From Pseudomonadota bacterium (GTDB lineage: Bacteria; Cyanobacteriota; Vampirovibrionia; Obscuribacterales; Obscuribacteraceae), in the NCBI GenBank assembly GCA_021324135.1, contig JAJPJO010000109.1, positions 1 to 40,499 of the forward strand: a DNA stretch of 40,499 bases. Reading direction: 5' to 3'. The first letter of the stretch is position 1, and each line of letters starts with the position of its first letter. A model generated the notes under the pieces. It made no database searches and had not been told where the DNA came from. It saw only the letters and a program-made list of their open reading frames with translations. Shown piece by piece: positions 15,944 through 25,281 of this stretch. Position numbers and translations under genes: made by a program.

Positions 15944-16408
15944 AACCAAACTCCACTAAATTCGCTGTTCAACCGCCCTCAGGCAGCGTCCATAAACACA
16001 AAAAGCCAACGCGCTGCGCCGGCTCGAGACTGCAATTGGTCACTGCCGGCTTACAGGCAAATAATGATGATACCGCCGAGTAATCTCGGCGCATCCTTCA
16101 TGACTGCATGTGAAACAGCAAACATAACCAATCGATCTTAATCTACTTATGGATAGAGCTTTAGCATAGCCTCCGCGCCAGCCAGCGGTCAAACAGACCG
16201 GCAAGGCACGTAAAAAATCTTATTGACCGGGCTTGGCCAGCCCGATCCTCTACAGGCTCGATCGCCTTTCACAGAGGGATGCAAAGGGCTGGCGGCGGGA
16301 GCCGGACCGGCGTCATCTCAACCTTTACGAGAATTTGCTAAATGGCAATTGTCTGCTCGGCAGGCGAAGTGAATCTAATAGAATAGGGACTCCTCGAGGA
16401 GCAAGATC
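15944..16408. other. Divergent ileS-suhB intergenic region
   Basis: No gene is supported in these 465 bases. Besides the attenuator candidate it holds a perfect hairpin at 16074-16091 (CGCCGAG / CTCGGCG, loop of four), a second at 16228-16244 (CGGGCT / AGCCCG), and the palindrome CTCCTCGAGGAG at 16390-16401, which contains the suhB ribosome-binding site. A weak -10-like TAGAAT lies at 16379-16384. A + strand open frame covering part of the region is antisense to ileS and is not a gene. Confidence 0.5.
16000..16050 (-). terminator. Possible attenuator in the ileS leader
   Basis: On the - strand, GCCGGCGC and GCGTTGGC (16023-16005) form an eight-pair stem (two G-T pairs) around AGC, followed by TTTTT (16004-16000) and more T-rich sequence, like an intrinsic terminator about 57 bases ahead of the ileS start. 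An upstream GCCGGC (16050-16045) is identical to the terminator's own self-complementary GCCGGC and could pair with it instead, acting as an antiterminator. No T-box consensus is seen, so a T-box is not claimed. Confidence 0.4.
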
Positions 16409-17212
16409 TTGAATAAAGAACGTCAGGTAGCTTTCCGCGCCGCCCTGGAGGCAGGCTCGCTGATCAAAGAAAGGCTCGGTCAAATTACCAGAATTGACTA
16501 CAAAGGTCAGTTCAACCTGGTCACGGACGTCGATAAAACATCAGAAACGCTCATCCTGGACATCTTAAAAGAAGCATTTCCCGAGGATCGCATTCTGGCT
16601 GAGGAAAGCGGCAGCATAAGATCAGAGGGGCAGCGGCGCTGGTTGATCGATCCGCTCGACGGCACCACCAACTTCGCTCATGGTTATCCATTTTTCTGCG
16701 TGTCGATCGCTCTTGAGCAAAACGGTCAGGTCGCTCTGGGTGTAGTTTACAACCCGATCAGCGATGAGCTCTTCTATGCCGTTCGTGGTGAAGGCGCATT
16801 TCTGAACGACGAGAAAATTCATGTCTCGATGGTAGAGAGCATCAATGAAAGTCTGATGGCAACAGGCTTCCCGCCCGACACGAGACACTCACCGATTAAC
16901 AACATGTCGGAGTTCAAGACTTTGACTGACATGTCACACGGCGTGCGCAGAGACGGCAGCGCCGCTCTGGATCTTTGCTACGTCGCCTGCGGTCGCATCG
17001 ATGCGTTTTGGGAAAGAAAGCTGGCGCCCTGGGATGTGGCAGCCGGCAGTTTGATCGTCGAGGAAGCGGGCGGAAAGGTCAGCAACCTCGAGGGTGATGC
17101 GCTCGATATCGACAGAGGTCATATTTTGGCAAGCAACGGCTTGATTCACAGCCAGATCATTCATGTTTTACATGAGTTGAAAGCCACCAGAGAAGAGATT
17201 TCGCAGAGCTGA
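16409..17212 (+). CDS. suhB: Inositol-1-monophosphatase family protein
   Basis: A 267-residue magnesium-dependent phosphatase of the inositol monophosphatase family. The metal-binding residues are visible: LAEES (E65-E66), the DPLDGTTNF motif at 81-89, and WDVAAG (D209) near the C-terminus. The start is TTG at 16409 with GAGGAG ahead. The length matches SuhB. It hydrolyses inositol phosphates and related sugar phosphates; in some bacteria SuhB also acts in rRNA transcription, which cannot be judged here. Its end faces the glycosyltransferase gene with 32 bases between. Confidence 0.93.
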   Translation: MNKERQVAFRAALEAGSLIKERLGQITRIDYKGQFNLVTDVDKTSETLILDILKEAFPEDRILAEESGSIRSEGQRRWLIDPLDGTTNFAHGYPFFCVSIALEQNGQVALGVVYNPISDELFYAVRGEGAFLNDEKIHVSMVESINESLMATGFPPDTRHSPINNMSEFKTLTDMSHGVRRDGSAALDLCYVACGRIDAFWERKLAPWDVAAGSLIVEEAGGKVSNLEGDALDIDRGHILASNGLIHSQIIHVLHELKATREEISQS

Positions 17213-17244
17213 TTCATGCCACCGTATTTGGTGCAGCTCGTGCT

Positions 17245-18012
17245 TCATTTCGTGCTTTTCGTAGGCGATTTGCCGCCCCTGGAAACGAGCGGCCTGTACT
17301 TGCCGAGCCAGGCTCCCACGGCTACTTTGATTACCTCGAGGAACATCTTGGGCGAATCGGTGAAAACGTTCACCTTCGATCCTTCCACATTAGTCCAGTT
17401 GATCGGTATCTCCTCAATGGTATAGCCGCGCAAGCGCGCGATATAGAGCACTTCCACGTCGAAGGCGAAGCCATCCATTCTGGCCACTGAAAATAGATCC
17501 TGGGCAACATGATGGCGGAACATTTTGAATCCGCACTGCGTGTCGTAAATCCCCTTGAGCACAAGAGATTGAACGATGAGATTAAATGTGTTGCCGATAT
17601 ACTTTCTATAGGTCAGCGCTTCGACAACTCGCTGATCGTCTGGTTTGGCACGCGATCCTATAGCGATGTCATAACCCTGAGCAATGCTTTTCTCGAGCTT
17701 ATCAATTTCTTCTATGGGCGAGCTGCCATCGGCATCGTTAAAAATAATCATATCGCCCACTGCCTTGAGCATGCCGATTCGCACCGCATGACCCTTCCCT
17801 CGATTGGGGGCATAGGACACGACTCTGACGCCGCTATGTGCTTGTGCAAACGCCTCGACGACATCCACCGTATGATCGGTGCTTCCATCGTCAACCACGA
17901 CAATTTCAAAAGATTTTCCATGCCTGGATAAGTATGAATAAACGGACTCGAGCGTGCGAGGCAACCTCGCCTCTTCGTTGTAGGCAGGGATAACAACTGA
18001 GAGCTCCGTCAT
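17245..18012 (-). CDS. Family 2 glycosyltransferase (dolichyl-phosphate glucosyltransferase-like)
   Basis: A 255-residue GT-A fold glycosyltransferase. The N-terminus has LSVVIPAYNEE, then VVDDGSTD and the metal/nucleotide-binding DADG at 93-96. QCGFKMFRH and EVLYIARLRGYTIEEIPINW are typical of the polyprenyl-phosphate glycosyltransferase group (ALG5/DPM1-like). The start is set at 18012, where the conserved strand begins after GAGAG; an upstream in-frame start at 18072 would add 20 residues without family match. A TATACT 6 bases ahead of the GAGAG could be a -10 box, making the leader very short. It probably transfers a sugar from a nucleotide to a lipid carrier or glycan at the membrane. 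No C-terminal membrane segment is clear. Confidence 0.88.
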   Translation of the reverse strand: MTELSVVIPAYNEEARLPRTLESVYSYLSRHGKSFEIVVVDDGSTDHTVDVVEAFAQAHSGVRVVSYAPNRGKGHAVRIGMLKAVGDMIIFNDADGSSPIEEIDKLEKSIAQGYDIAIGSRAKPDDQRVVEALTYRKYIGNTFNLIVQSLVLKGIYDTQCGFKMFRHHVAQDLFSVARMDGFAFDVEVLYIARLRGYTIEEIPINWTNVEGSKVNVFTDSPKMFLEVIKVAVGAWLGKYRPLVSRGGKSPTKSTK

Positions 18013-18124
18013 GCTCTCAGTATAGGCTATTGGAAAGCGCGAAAAATTTATAAATTCGTGCTTAGAGCGCACCCCTTAATAAGACTTTGCCAATCGATTA
18101 TGGAAATGGGCAGGCGGCAGGATC

Positions 18125-21100
18125 TCATTCGTTTTTCGGCGGCGTAACATCTTGCCCGGTGCCGAAGACCGTCCTTTGATTGATGCTCTTCGGGTCGATG
18201 AATTTTTGATCGACCTGGGGAACGTAGTTGAACTGCTGGCCCATCTGATCCAGATTCAAATTGAACTGCTGATTGTCGCCGGGATGACGGGGGTTCAGTC
18301 CATGCTTGAATTGGCGGTTGTAGTAGTCTTGAACGAGCGGATAGATGAAGCTCTGATCGTCCTTGACACCACCCTGCACCGGGTTGCCCTGCGCATCATA
18401 GGTCGTGCCTGCCGTATTCTTGCCGAGAAAATCGTGGTAGACATACTGATTCAGACCCTGATTGATTCCATAGTTGAATGTCTCATTGAAGAGCGTCGCG
18501 TTCCTTGCATACCTCAAATTCGTGGCAAACTCCGAGCCTGCATTTGATACCGGACCGTTCAACATGCGCCCTCTCAGAAGTCCGACTGCAAGCGTGTTCA
18601 TAGTGCCGTTAAACAGGAAGTCCTTGCCGGCATCACCGACTGATTTGTGTCCGGACAGGACATTGTAGGTCTCTGCAATTCCGGAACTGCCGTAGCCAAT
18701 TGCCACAGTTTTGCGACCGAGGTCGATAACTCTGGCAGCCGTCGGAGCTTCGCTCGCCACTTCTTTGGCCGCCGCCCATTTGCCGCCCCAGCCGAACAAC
18801 AAAGTGTTCAATGCCATCGATTTGCCGAAGTCGCCGGAGGCCTGACCAAGCGTTCTGTTACCGGCGAGGTAATCCGAGCCGGAGGTAATGAACGAGGTGG
18901 TGGCGCTTGTTGCAAGAATTGGTCTGAGTGTTTGACTGGTCAGCCCGACCATACGTCCGCCTGATACACCAATCGTTCGTCCCATCTGCAGCAGCCTGCT
19001 TCCCCAGCCTGCGGCATTGGCGGTCGTGGCCGCCACTTCCGTTCCGCCGGCTCCCGCTGCCACCAGAGTGCTGGTGCCGGCGGCGCCGGTTGTAAGAGCT
19101 GTCCCTTCAACGACCGCAGCCGTGCCGGTACCGGCTGCGACTTCCGTCGTAACCACCGCTCCGCCAGCGGCGGCGCCGCCGGCATTTGCCACCGCCCACG
19201 GTGCCACGATCATACCGGATGTGAGAGCACCGATCTTGGCGCCCTTGAGGAAGCTGTTCAAACCCGCGTCCTTATGTACCGTACGCTCCACGGCCCAGTG
19301 AGCTCCGCCGCCGGCAGCCGATCCCAGTCCGACGGCCGCGACCGTAGTCAAAACCATGCCGGCACCAAGGGCGCTACCAGCGCCGAGGGTTCCGACCGTA
19401 ACCGCCGCGGCTGCAACTACAGCAGCGCCGATGGCCACATAACCCCAGTTCCTGTGCCACCATCCCTTGAAGCCGCCGGCCGTTTCATTCAGCTTGTCTT
19501 CCAGATGGAGATCCTTCTTCAGTTTCTCATCATGCTCGTTGTGATCGAAGGTTTGGAACTTTTGATTGGCCGCTGAATAATCCTCTTTAGCCTGGTACCA
19601 GAGACCGTCCATGTAATTGTTGAGATTCTCTCGACGCTGAATGAATGCATCGCGTTGAGCATTCTCCTGATCGATGACCCTCATCTCGGTCTTCAGTCTC
19701 CACTGTTCGATCTTGTCGGCCTCGGACAGATCCTTCTTCTTCTCCAGATCTTGCTCCTGTTTCTGCAGCTCTTGCTTGCGCTGCTCGAGTTGCACTTTCT
19801 GTCTGGCATACTCATCTTTGATGTTTTGCACCGACTTGTGCATCTCGGTCAGTTGCGTCTGGGCAGCCTTGGTGTCGCCCTTCTGCAAGTTATCGAGGAA
19901 GGCTCCCTGAGCCTGGTTATAATCGCCGCCGACGGCCTGCGTGCCCATCGTAATCTTCTGATCGAGTTTCTCCATGTGCTCGTCGCGATAGCTGCCGTCT
20001 TCCTTGTAGATCAAAGTCGGCATGTCCGTTTTCACTTTGTTGAACACCATGAGCGCCTCATCGGCTTTGCCATGGTCGGACAGGTAACTGGCGTACTCGA
20101 GTTGAGCCGTCTTTGCCATGGCGACGATGCCCATCATATCCTCGGATGCGTGCGAGGTGAGATTGTCGGGAAGCTCTGCCTGACTCGTCAGGAAGCCGAC
20201 GTTGATGTTCTTGACCGTATCGTTGGCTCGTTTCAAAAAATCTTCTTGAGTCAGTGTCTGTTTTTTGCCGTCGATCGTGACCGTGAGTTTGCCGCCATTC
20301 TCCGGCTTGGCGGCCTCAGTGGCCCAGGTCATGTTTTGAATGACCTGCTGGCTGAGCTGACCGTTTACCATCAAGCCAATCGCCTTTTCAGAGTCGGAGT
20401 ACATCGAGGTCGCCTTGAAATCAGGGTCGTCTCTGCCGACTTGCTTGAGGGTATCGTATGCCTTCAAAATCGTGCCTTGCTGCGGCACATCATTAATGCC
20501 CAGTCGCGGGTTGTTGTAGCCGAGCACGGACATCTCCGCCTCTTGCAGCTTCACATAAGCCGGAGCATGGCGGATCATCTCGAGCGCTTCGCGCTCCTGC
20601 AGATTGGTTGCCAGTGCCTGGATCTTGTCCTGTCGGTCTTTATCGCCTTTCGCTTTGGCGAACTCGCTCTTCAACTGATCGAGCGAGACGGTATTGGGGT
20701 TGAGTTTCAACTCACCGGCCAGCCGCACTTTGTCCATTTGATGTTGATTGATCAATTCCTTGACCGAGTCAGGTCCTTTATCGAAATCGATCGTTTTGAG
20801 CGCATCCTTGGCGGCTTGAATCTCTGTCTGCACCTCTGTTTTCAAACGTCTGACCTTTTCGGGATCATTAGGCTGTTTGCCGTCATGAATTTCATCAAGC
20901 GTTTTTCTGAGCGCTTTTACCCGGTCGACATGCTCGTACGGATCTTGAACATCACCGCCCGCGCTGGTGCGGGTATTGTCTGCAACCTGGGTTCGATCAG
21001 ATCCTCCCTGGGCAGCTTGCTTCTTGGTCTCTGCATGAAACTCGTCGCGCAGCCCGTCGAGACTGCCGTCGGTCAGGGCAACGCGCCCCTTGTCCGAGCC

Positions 21101-21154
21101 ACCCTTGACTTTGGGGTCGTCTACTTTTCCAGTTGGTCCGTCGCCGCTTCCCAC
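18125..21154 (-). CDS. Giant unknown protein 1 (coiled-coil and Gly/Ala-rich), paralogue of the next
   Basis: A 1009-residue protein not recognised. Residues 1-75 are disordered and charged. From about 75 to 440 it is helical with TPR-like pieces (AYLSDHGKADEAL-type spacing near 355). A shared motif REALEMIRHAPAY lies near 190. A coiled coil is likely at 440-510 (KQELQKQEQDLEKKK). A hydrophobic Gly/Ala segment begins at about 570 (VAIGAAVVAAAAVTVGTLGAG) and continues in low-complexity form to about 730. Next come WAVERTV and GAKIGALTSG. The C-terminus includes LNPRHPGD. No signal peptide is seen. The start is GTG 21154 with GAGAGGT ahead. Several motifs match the next protein: KVKTDxPxLIY, RTV, HPGD. 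The likely setting is membrane-associated or extracellular; function unknown. Confidence 0.85.
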   Translation of the reverse strand: MGSGDGPTGKVDDPKVKGGSDKGRVALTDGSLDGLRDEFHAETKKQAAQGGSDRTQVADNTRTSAGGDVQDPYEHVDRVKALRKTLDEIHDGKQPNDPEKVRRLKTEVQTEIQAAKDALKTIDFDKGPDSVKELINQHQMDKVRLAGELKLNPNTVSLDQLKSEFAKAKGDKDRQDKIQALATNLQEREALEMIRHAPAYVKLQEAEMSVLGYNNPRLGINDVPQQGTILKAYDTLKQVGRDDPDFKATSMYSDSEKAIGLMVNGQLSQQVIQNMTWATEAAKPENGGKLTVTIDGKKQTLTQEDFLKRANDTVKNINVGFLTSQAELPDNLTSHASEDMMGIVAMAKTAQLEYASYLSDHGKADEALMVFNKVKTDMPTLIYKEDGSYRDEHMEKLDQKITMGTQAVGGDYNQAQGAFLDNLQKGDTKAAQTQLTEMHKSVQNIKDEYARQKVQLEQRKQELQKQEQDLEKKKDLSEADKIEQWRLKTEMRVIDQENAQRDAFIQRRENLNNYMDGLWYQAKEDYSAANQKFQTFDHNEHDEKLKKDLHLEDKLNETAGGFKGWWHRNWGYVAIGAAVVAAAAVTVGTLGAGSALGAGMVLTTVAAVGLGSAAGGGAHWAVERTVHKDAGLNSFLKGAKIGALTSGMIVAPWAVANAGGAAAGGAVVTTEVAAGTGTAAVVEGTALTTGAAGTSTLVAAGAGGTEVAATTANAAGWGSRLLQMGRTIGVSGGRMVGLTSQTLRPILATSATTSFITSGSDYLAGNRTLGQASGDFGKSMALNTLLFGWGGKWAAAKEVASEAPTAARVIDLGRKTVAIGYGSSGIAETYNVLSGHKSVGDAGKDFLFNGTMNTLAVGLLRGRMLNGPVSNAGSEFATNLRYARNATLFNETFNYGINQGLNQYVYHDFLGKNTAGTTYDAQGNPVQGGVKDDQSFIYPLVQDYYNRQFKHGLNPRHPGDNQQFNLNLDQMGQQFNYVPQVDQKFIDPKSINQRTVFGTGQDVTPPKNE

Positions 21155-21510
21155 AGCCTTTTACCTCTCAACCCAACACCTGATTCCGGTTCACCCGCAG
21201 GCCCACCCCTTTGGATATTGGGTTATATACAATTTGTACCCAAAATTGGACACAATCACTCGAAACGCTTGCCAGCTTTTGATTTTGCTCTGGTAAGAAC
21301 GGCGATTTCACAATCGCGACATCGATGAAATTTGAGACAGAGACATCAGTACAGAGACATCAGTAAGAAACGCTCAATGAGCAGCAGCGACCGTTACTCA
21401 AAACGCGAGCAGTAATCGCGCCATCCTATGATAGCTGCCAGACGTAACAAATGCGTGACGGACCGCCCGCCGGACGCAAGTCTTCGGTCCTTTTCAGATT
21501 AATTCTGGGA
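21155..21510. other. Spacer between giant proteins 1 and 2
   Basis: No gene is supported. The sequence includes a perfect 14-base tandem repeat and otherwise shows no clear terminator or promoter. Confidence 0.5.
21337..21364 (+). repeat. Two perfect copies of a 14-base unit
   Basis: ACAGAGACATCAGT occurs twice in a row in the spacer upstream of giant protein 1. Confidence 0.85.
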
Positions 21511-24500
21511 CTATTTGTCTTTCTCGTCTCTTGGCTTGCCTTGCCGGCTGTAGTCGAAAAACTGGCCGCGGGCGCCGTTGCGACGCGGGTCCGGTTCTTT
21601 ATGATCGACGTTCGTGCCACCGGTGACCGTCTGGCTGATCTCATTAAGACGGCGATTGATTTCCCGCAAGTCTCCGGGATGAGCCGGATCGAGACTGCCG
21701 AAATTGTAGTCGAGCCAATCTTCGACCAATCCGTAAAGCGGATTCACCGGGCGGTCCTTGATGTAATAGTCCTTCTTGGCGATGTCGTGCATGTACGTCT
21801 TCATGCCGCGGTCGATCAGGAGATCCCAGGAATTCTGCATCATGTAGGCGCGCAAGGCGTAATTCGTCGTTTGCGCCATGGTTGGCGCCCCGGTTACTGG
21901 TTTGCCGTCGGTCAAACCGAATTTACGGACGGCCCAGAAGGCGACGAAGTTCTTTGTCCCTTCCGTGGCCAGCTGTTTGAGGTCGAACTTGCCATCTTTG
22001 ATTTGCGGAATTGCCGCCATGCCGTAGCCCAGAGAGGCGGGCAATATGAGCCGCCTGGCCCAGCTGGCTTTTGCCGCTGAGGCTGCTGCTTCGGCTTCAG
22101 GGGCTGTGGCGCCCCATTTTCGAGCGATTCCTAGAAGCAAGCCATCGAGGGTTCCGAATTTGAAGGTGTCGAGCGCCGCATCCTTCAGATTCTTATCGTC
22201 GAAGAACATGTTGCCTGCCTCAGCCAGACCGTTTATCGCATAAGCACCAGCCATGGTGTATCTGGTAATGCCGAGCCTGCCTGCCAGTCCGACTACTTTG
22301 CTTGCCTGGGCGGCATTGGCGACATCGGCAGCGGTCTTAGCTCGGTAGGCTTGAGCTGCCCAGGGGCTCGCCACCAGGGCCGCGCTTATAGCGCCCAGTT
22401 TGGCACCATCGCGGAACTCGTGCCAGCCTGCCTTCGGATCCACCGTTCGATTAATCGCCCAGTTGGTCGTCCCTCCGACGAGCGCACCACTGCCGGTGGC
22501 AAGTATGGAAGTGGACATAATGCCCATTTCAAGCGAGCTGCAAACGCCGATTACGCCTACGCCAGTCAGTGTGGCTGCGGCGGCGGCGGCAGCCAGACCG
22601 ATCTTCTTGTAGTTGCGCTGCCAGTATGCATCAAGAGTATTGTCTGTAAGCTTGACCAGATCAGTCAGCGTTTTGGCGTCGGCATATTTTTCCGGATCTC
22701 TTTTCTTCAGCTCCTCGACTTCTTTATCGAGCGACGGGTCCTTTTCTCGCGCTTTGCGGAACAAGTCGTTGGCGCTCTTTGCCGCACCCTGACTCAAGTG
22801 CATGATGCCTTCGTACATGTCGGTGAGCGCTTCGGTGCGCGTAAGGTAACGCTCGCGCTCCAGTTTGTTGACGCTGTTCAAGGCAATCTGCCGCTCCAGC
22901 CGGCCGTGCTGAACGGCATCGTCCACGCTCAATTTGCTTTGAATCAGTTTGCCGAGCTCTTCTTCTTTGCTGTTTTTTGTTTTCTGATCGCTTGTGCCAT
23001 TAATTTCGGCTTCCAGTTTCGCCTTCTGCTCTTTTTCGGCCGGTGTCATCTTGTCGACCGCTTTCTTTACGTACGCTTCGCGCTGCTCGTTGAGCTTGCC
23101 GTTTTCCTCATCAATTTTCTTGTTCGCTTCAGTCACATCTTTTTTGACTTGCTCGCGATAGACCTTCATCATCTTCAAGCATTCGGCGGCAGTGCCGGAG
23201 CCCTTGCCGTCCTCCACCTTGAGCTTGTTCATGATGGCTTCTTCGTTCTTATATTTTCCGGCGCGCAGATCTTCGAGAAATTGCTTTCCTTCCTTCTCGC
23301 TCGTGCCGATCTGTCCGGCTTGAATGTTCTCCACCAGGTAGTTCTGTACCTGCTCGAATCTGCCTGGTCTGAAGGACAATCCCAGGGTTATCTTGCGATC
23401 GAGATCCTCATAGGTCTTATCATTCTCATACTTTCTGTATTTCGGTCTGCCGTCTTTATCGAAGCCCTCATAGATCAACTCCGGCGAATCGGTTTTTACC
23501 TTGGTCCAGTATTTCTGGGCTTCGCCTAACTTTCCCTGGCTCTCGAGGTATTCAGCCATCTCGAGATTGGCTTTGCTTCCGGCTTGAACATAATTCATCA
23601 TCTCAAGGGAAACACCGGACTGCAGGTTGTCCGCTTTCACCGCCTCAGTGGCGAGGAAAGGAACATCCAGGTTTTCTGCCAGCTGCACGGCCTTCTTCAG
23701 GTGCTCCTCTTTATTGCCGTTTTTCGCTTCGGCCAGCTCGGCAATTACTTTAGTAGCGTGCTCTTGCTGCTTGGCGGCGTAGAGCATGTGCACAGTCTTA
23801 TCGGAGATGCTGAACATGCCTTGCGCTTGCTTCACTTCATTGCCGGCTCCGAACAATGCATTTTCAGCGTCGACTTTCGGCTTCGCTTTCTCAAGATCTG
23901 CCATGGCTTGCTTGAACTCGGAGTCGGGGATGGAATCGCCCGCTTTAATATCCGGGTTCAGGTAGCCTCTGGCTCGATATTCGCTCTCCAGCAGTGACAC
24001 TGCCAGCGGTGCATAATGCAGCATCGTCAATGCTTCGCGGCTGGCTACCAGTTCGATCAGTTGATCGATCTTCTTCTGTTTGTCTTTATCTCCATTGGCC
24101 TTTTGATGCTCGGTGAGCAATCGCTCCGCAGTCGCTTCCTCCGGCTTCAGCCCCAGTTCCTTAGCTAGCTTGTCGCGCTTTTCACGGTTGGTCTTAATCT
24201 CTTCATCGAAGGTCGGATTCTTCGTATCGAGAATCGCCTGCGCGCCTTTGCGAGCCAACTTCAGCTCTTCAATGATCTCGCCTTTGAGCTGAGCTACGCG
24301 CGCTGCCACCGTCATTTCTTTCAGCTCGATCTTGTTCGGGTCGGTCTTTGATCGCTCGCGAACAATGATCTTCTCGTCCGGCCGCCGGTCTTGCTTGAGC
24401 AACAACTCGAGCGCCTCGCCCTTTTCCTTCGCTTTAGTAATTTGATCGTAAGGATCGATCGGATCATCGGCCTTGGCGCCTTGCGCGACCGCGCGATCGG

Positions 24501-24726
24501 AGACCGGCTGCACATCACGCTTCTCAGCGCCTTTTTTCTGATCCTTCTCATCGTTTTTGGGCTGCTCTTTGGCAGGCTCCTTCCCGTCATTTGCATCGGC
24601 ACGAGCCAGCAAGACTTGATTGTTGCCCGGTCCGGCGAACAGTTCACGATGAAACGCCGTGCCTTTCTTGTCTTCGGCGGGAGGATTTTGAGCGGGAAAA
24701 AATTCAAGTGAGTTATTGCCGACCAT
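21511..24726 (-). CDS. Giant unknown protein 2, paralogue of giant protein 1
   Basis: A 1071-residue protein not recognised. Residues 1-90 are disordered and charged; DPYDQITKAKEK near 92 corresponds to DPYEHVDRVK in protein 1. Helical regions follow, with REALTMLHYAPLA near 230 and a TPR-like stretch near 390-410 (ESQGKLGEAQKYW). KVKTDSPELIY (about 409) and DRKITLG (about 443) match protein 1. A long charged helical part (510-700) precedes the hydrophobic segment at about 707-735 (KKIGLAAAAAAATLTGVGVIGV), then WAINRTV, GAKLGAIS and VASPWA. The C-terminal end contains LDPAHPGD. There is no signal peptide, and only a weak ribosome-binding site before ATG 24726. Same strand and order as its paralogue; likely the same role. 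Confidence 0.85.
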   Translation of the reverse strand: MVGNNSLEFFPAQNPPAEDKKGTAFHRELFAGPGNNQVLLARADANDGKEPAKEQPKNDEKDQKKGAEKRDVQPVSDRAVAQGAKADDPIDPYDQITKAKEKGEALELLLKQDRRPDEKIIVRERSKTDPNKIELKEMTVAARVAQLKGEIIEELKLARKGAQAILDTKNPTFDEEIKTNREKRDKLAKELGLKPEEATAERLLTEHQKANGDKDKQKKIDQLIELVASREALTMLHYAPLAVSLLESEYRARGYLNPDIKAGDSIPDSEFKQAMADLEKAKPKVDAENALFGAGNEVKQAQGMFSISDKTVHMLYAAKQQEHATKVIAELAEAKNGNKEEHLKKAVQLAENLDVPFLATEAVKADNLQSGVSLEMMNYVQAGSKANLEMAEYLESQGKLGEAQKYWTKVKTDSPELIYEGFDKDGRPKYRKYENDKTYEDLDRKITLGLSFRPGRFEQVQNYLVENIQAGQIGTSEKEGKQFLEDLRAGKYKNEEAIMNKLKVEDGKGSGTAAECLKMMKVYREQVKKDVTEANKKIDEENGKLNEQREAYVKKAVDKMTPAEKEQKAKLEAEINGTSDQKTKNSKEEELGKLIQSKLSVDDAVQHGRLERQIALNSVNKLERERYLTRTEALTDMYEGIMHLSQGAAKSANDLFRKAREKDPSLDKEVEELKKRDPEKYADAKTLTDLVKLTDNTLDAYWQRNYKKIGLAAAAAAATLTGVGVIGVCSSLEMGIMSTSILATGSGALVGGTTNWAINRTVDPKAGWHEFRDGAKLGAISAALVASPWAAQAYRAKTAADVANAAQASKVVGLAGRLGITRYTMAGAYAINGLAEAGNMFFDDKNLKDAALDTFKFGTLDGLLLGIARKWGATAPEAEAAASAAKASWARRLILPASLGYGMAAIPQIKDGKFDLKQLATEGTKNFVAFWAVRKFGLTDGKPVTGAPTMAQTTNYALRAYMMQNSWDLLIDRGMKTYMHDIAKKDYYIKDRPVNPLYGLVEDWLDYNFGSLDPAHPGDLREINRRLNEISQTVTGGTNVDHKEPDPRRNGARGQFFDYSRQGKPRDEKDK

Positions 24727-24960
24727 GCCAAAACCAAACCTATGTCAAAGGGTGCTCGGGGTTACGCGAATATATGCAAACAGCTTGATCTTTTTGACAT
24801 TCATTTTGAAACGCGGAGCCGCAAACCTTGTATCCATAATCGTTTCCGGCGACTGATCGCCTGTATCGATCTGCTGCAATATCACAAGCATCACGGTTTT
24901 CTATAAGCAGTTGCGAGCGGGGTCAATATCTAAAGCTAAGTAAAACGAATTTATGTGGCG

Positions 24961-25070
24961 AAAATGTACCTGGATTGGGGCAATACTGGATTTCGGGTAA
25001 TACATGTGCCTGGACTTCAGGCATACATGTACCTGGACCTGAGGCAATACATGTGCCTCGATAATCCCTT
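24961..25070 (+). repeat. Tandem repeat of about 24 bases with palindromic core
   Basis: About five units lie head to tail: two degenerate (24961-24983, and a short one 24984-25000) and three well kept (from 25001, 25024 and 25048). The good units begin TACATGT followed by RCCTGGAC, so each carries the palindrome ACATGT. The unit at 25001 can also fold as TGCCT/AGGCA. No spacer sequences separate the units, so this is not a CRISPR array. Confidence 0.75.
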
Positions 25071-25234
25071 ATGTTCATTTGACGATTACGTCAAACACGC
25101 CAATTCTGCACATGACAATCGAAAACCAAAAGGCTCAGGCACACTTGGTTTTCAGCCGCATCTTGTCATCCGGCTTGCCAAGTACTTTGACTTAATCGTC
25201 ATAACAACCGAAGGATATTCGGAAGTGCCACCAG

Positions 25235-25281
25235 TGCATCGATCTCGCGATCGCATCAACATGCATTGATCTCGCGATCGC
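25235..25281 (+). repeat. Two direct copies around GCGATCGC
   Basis: TGCAT[C/T]GATCTCGCGATCGC occurs at 25235-25254 and 25262-25281. Each copy includes GCGATCGC, the octamer known as HIP1 in many cyanobacteria. Confidence 0.8.

Noticed and set aside
14669..16141. 490-residue + strand open frame antisense to ileS
   Set aside because: It is a shadow of a well-identified gene with family motifs on the other strand.
15944..16200. T-box riboswitch for ileS
   Set aside because: No sequence close to the T-box consensus (UGGNACCGCG-like) was found on the - strand.
19655..21328. 557-residue + strand open frame antisense to giant protein 1
   Set aside because: Leu/Ile-rich shadow of a charged helical protein; composition follows from the antisense codons.
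22351..23529. 392-residue + strand open frame antisense to giant protein 2
   Set aside because: Same reason: hydrophobic antisense shadow without a start context.
24961..25070. CRISPR array
   Set aside because: Units follow one another with no spacers and vary in length; no cas genes.
24955..25269. 104-residue + strand open frame
   Set aside because: Its N-terminal third is translated from the tandem repeat and the rest has no protein features.
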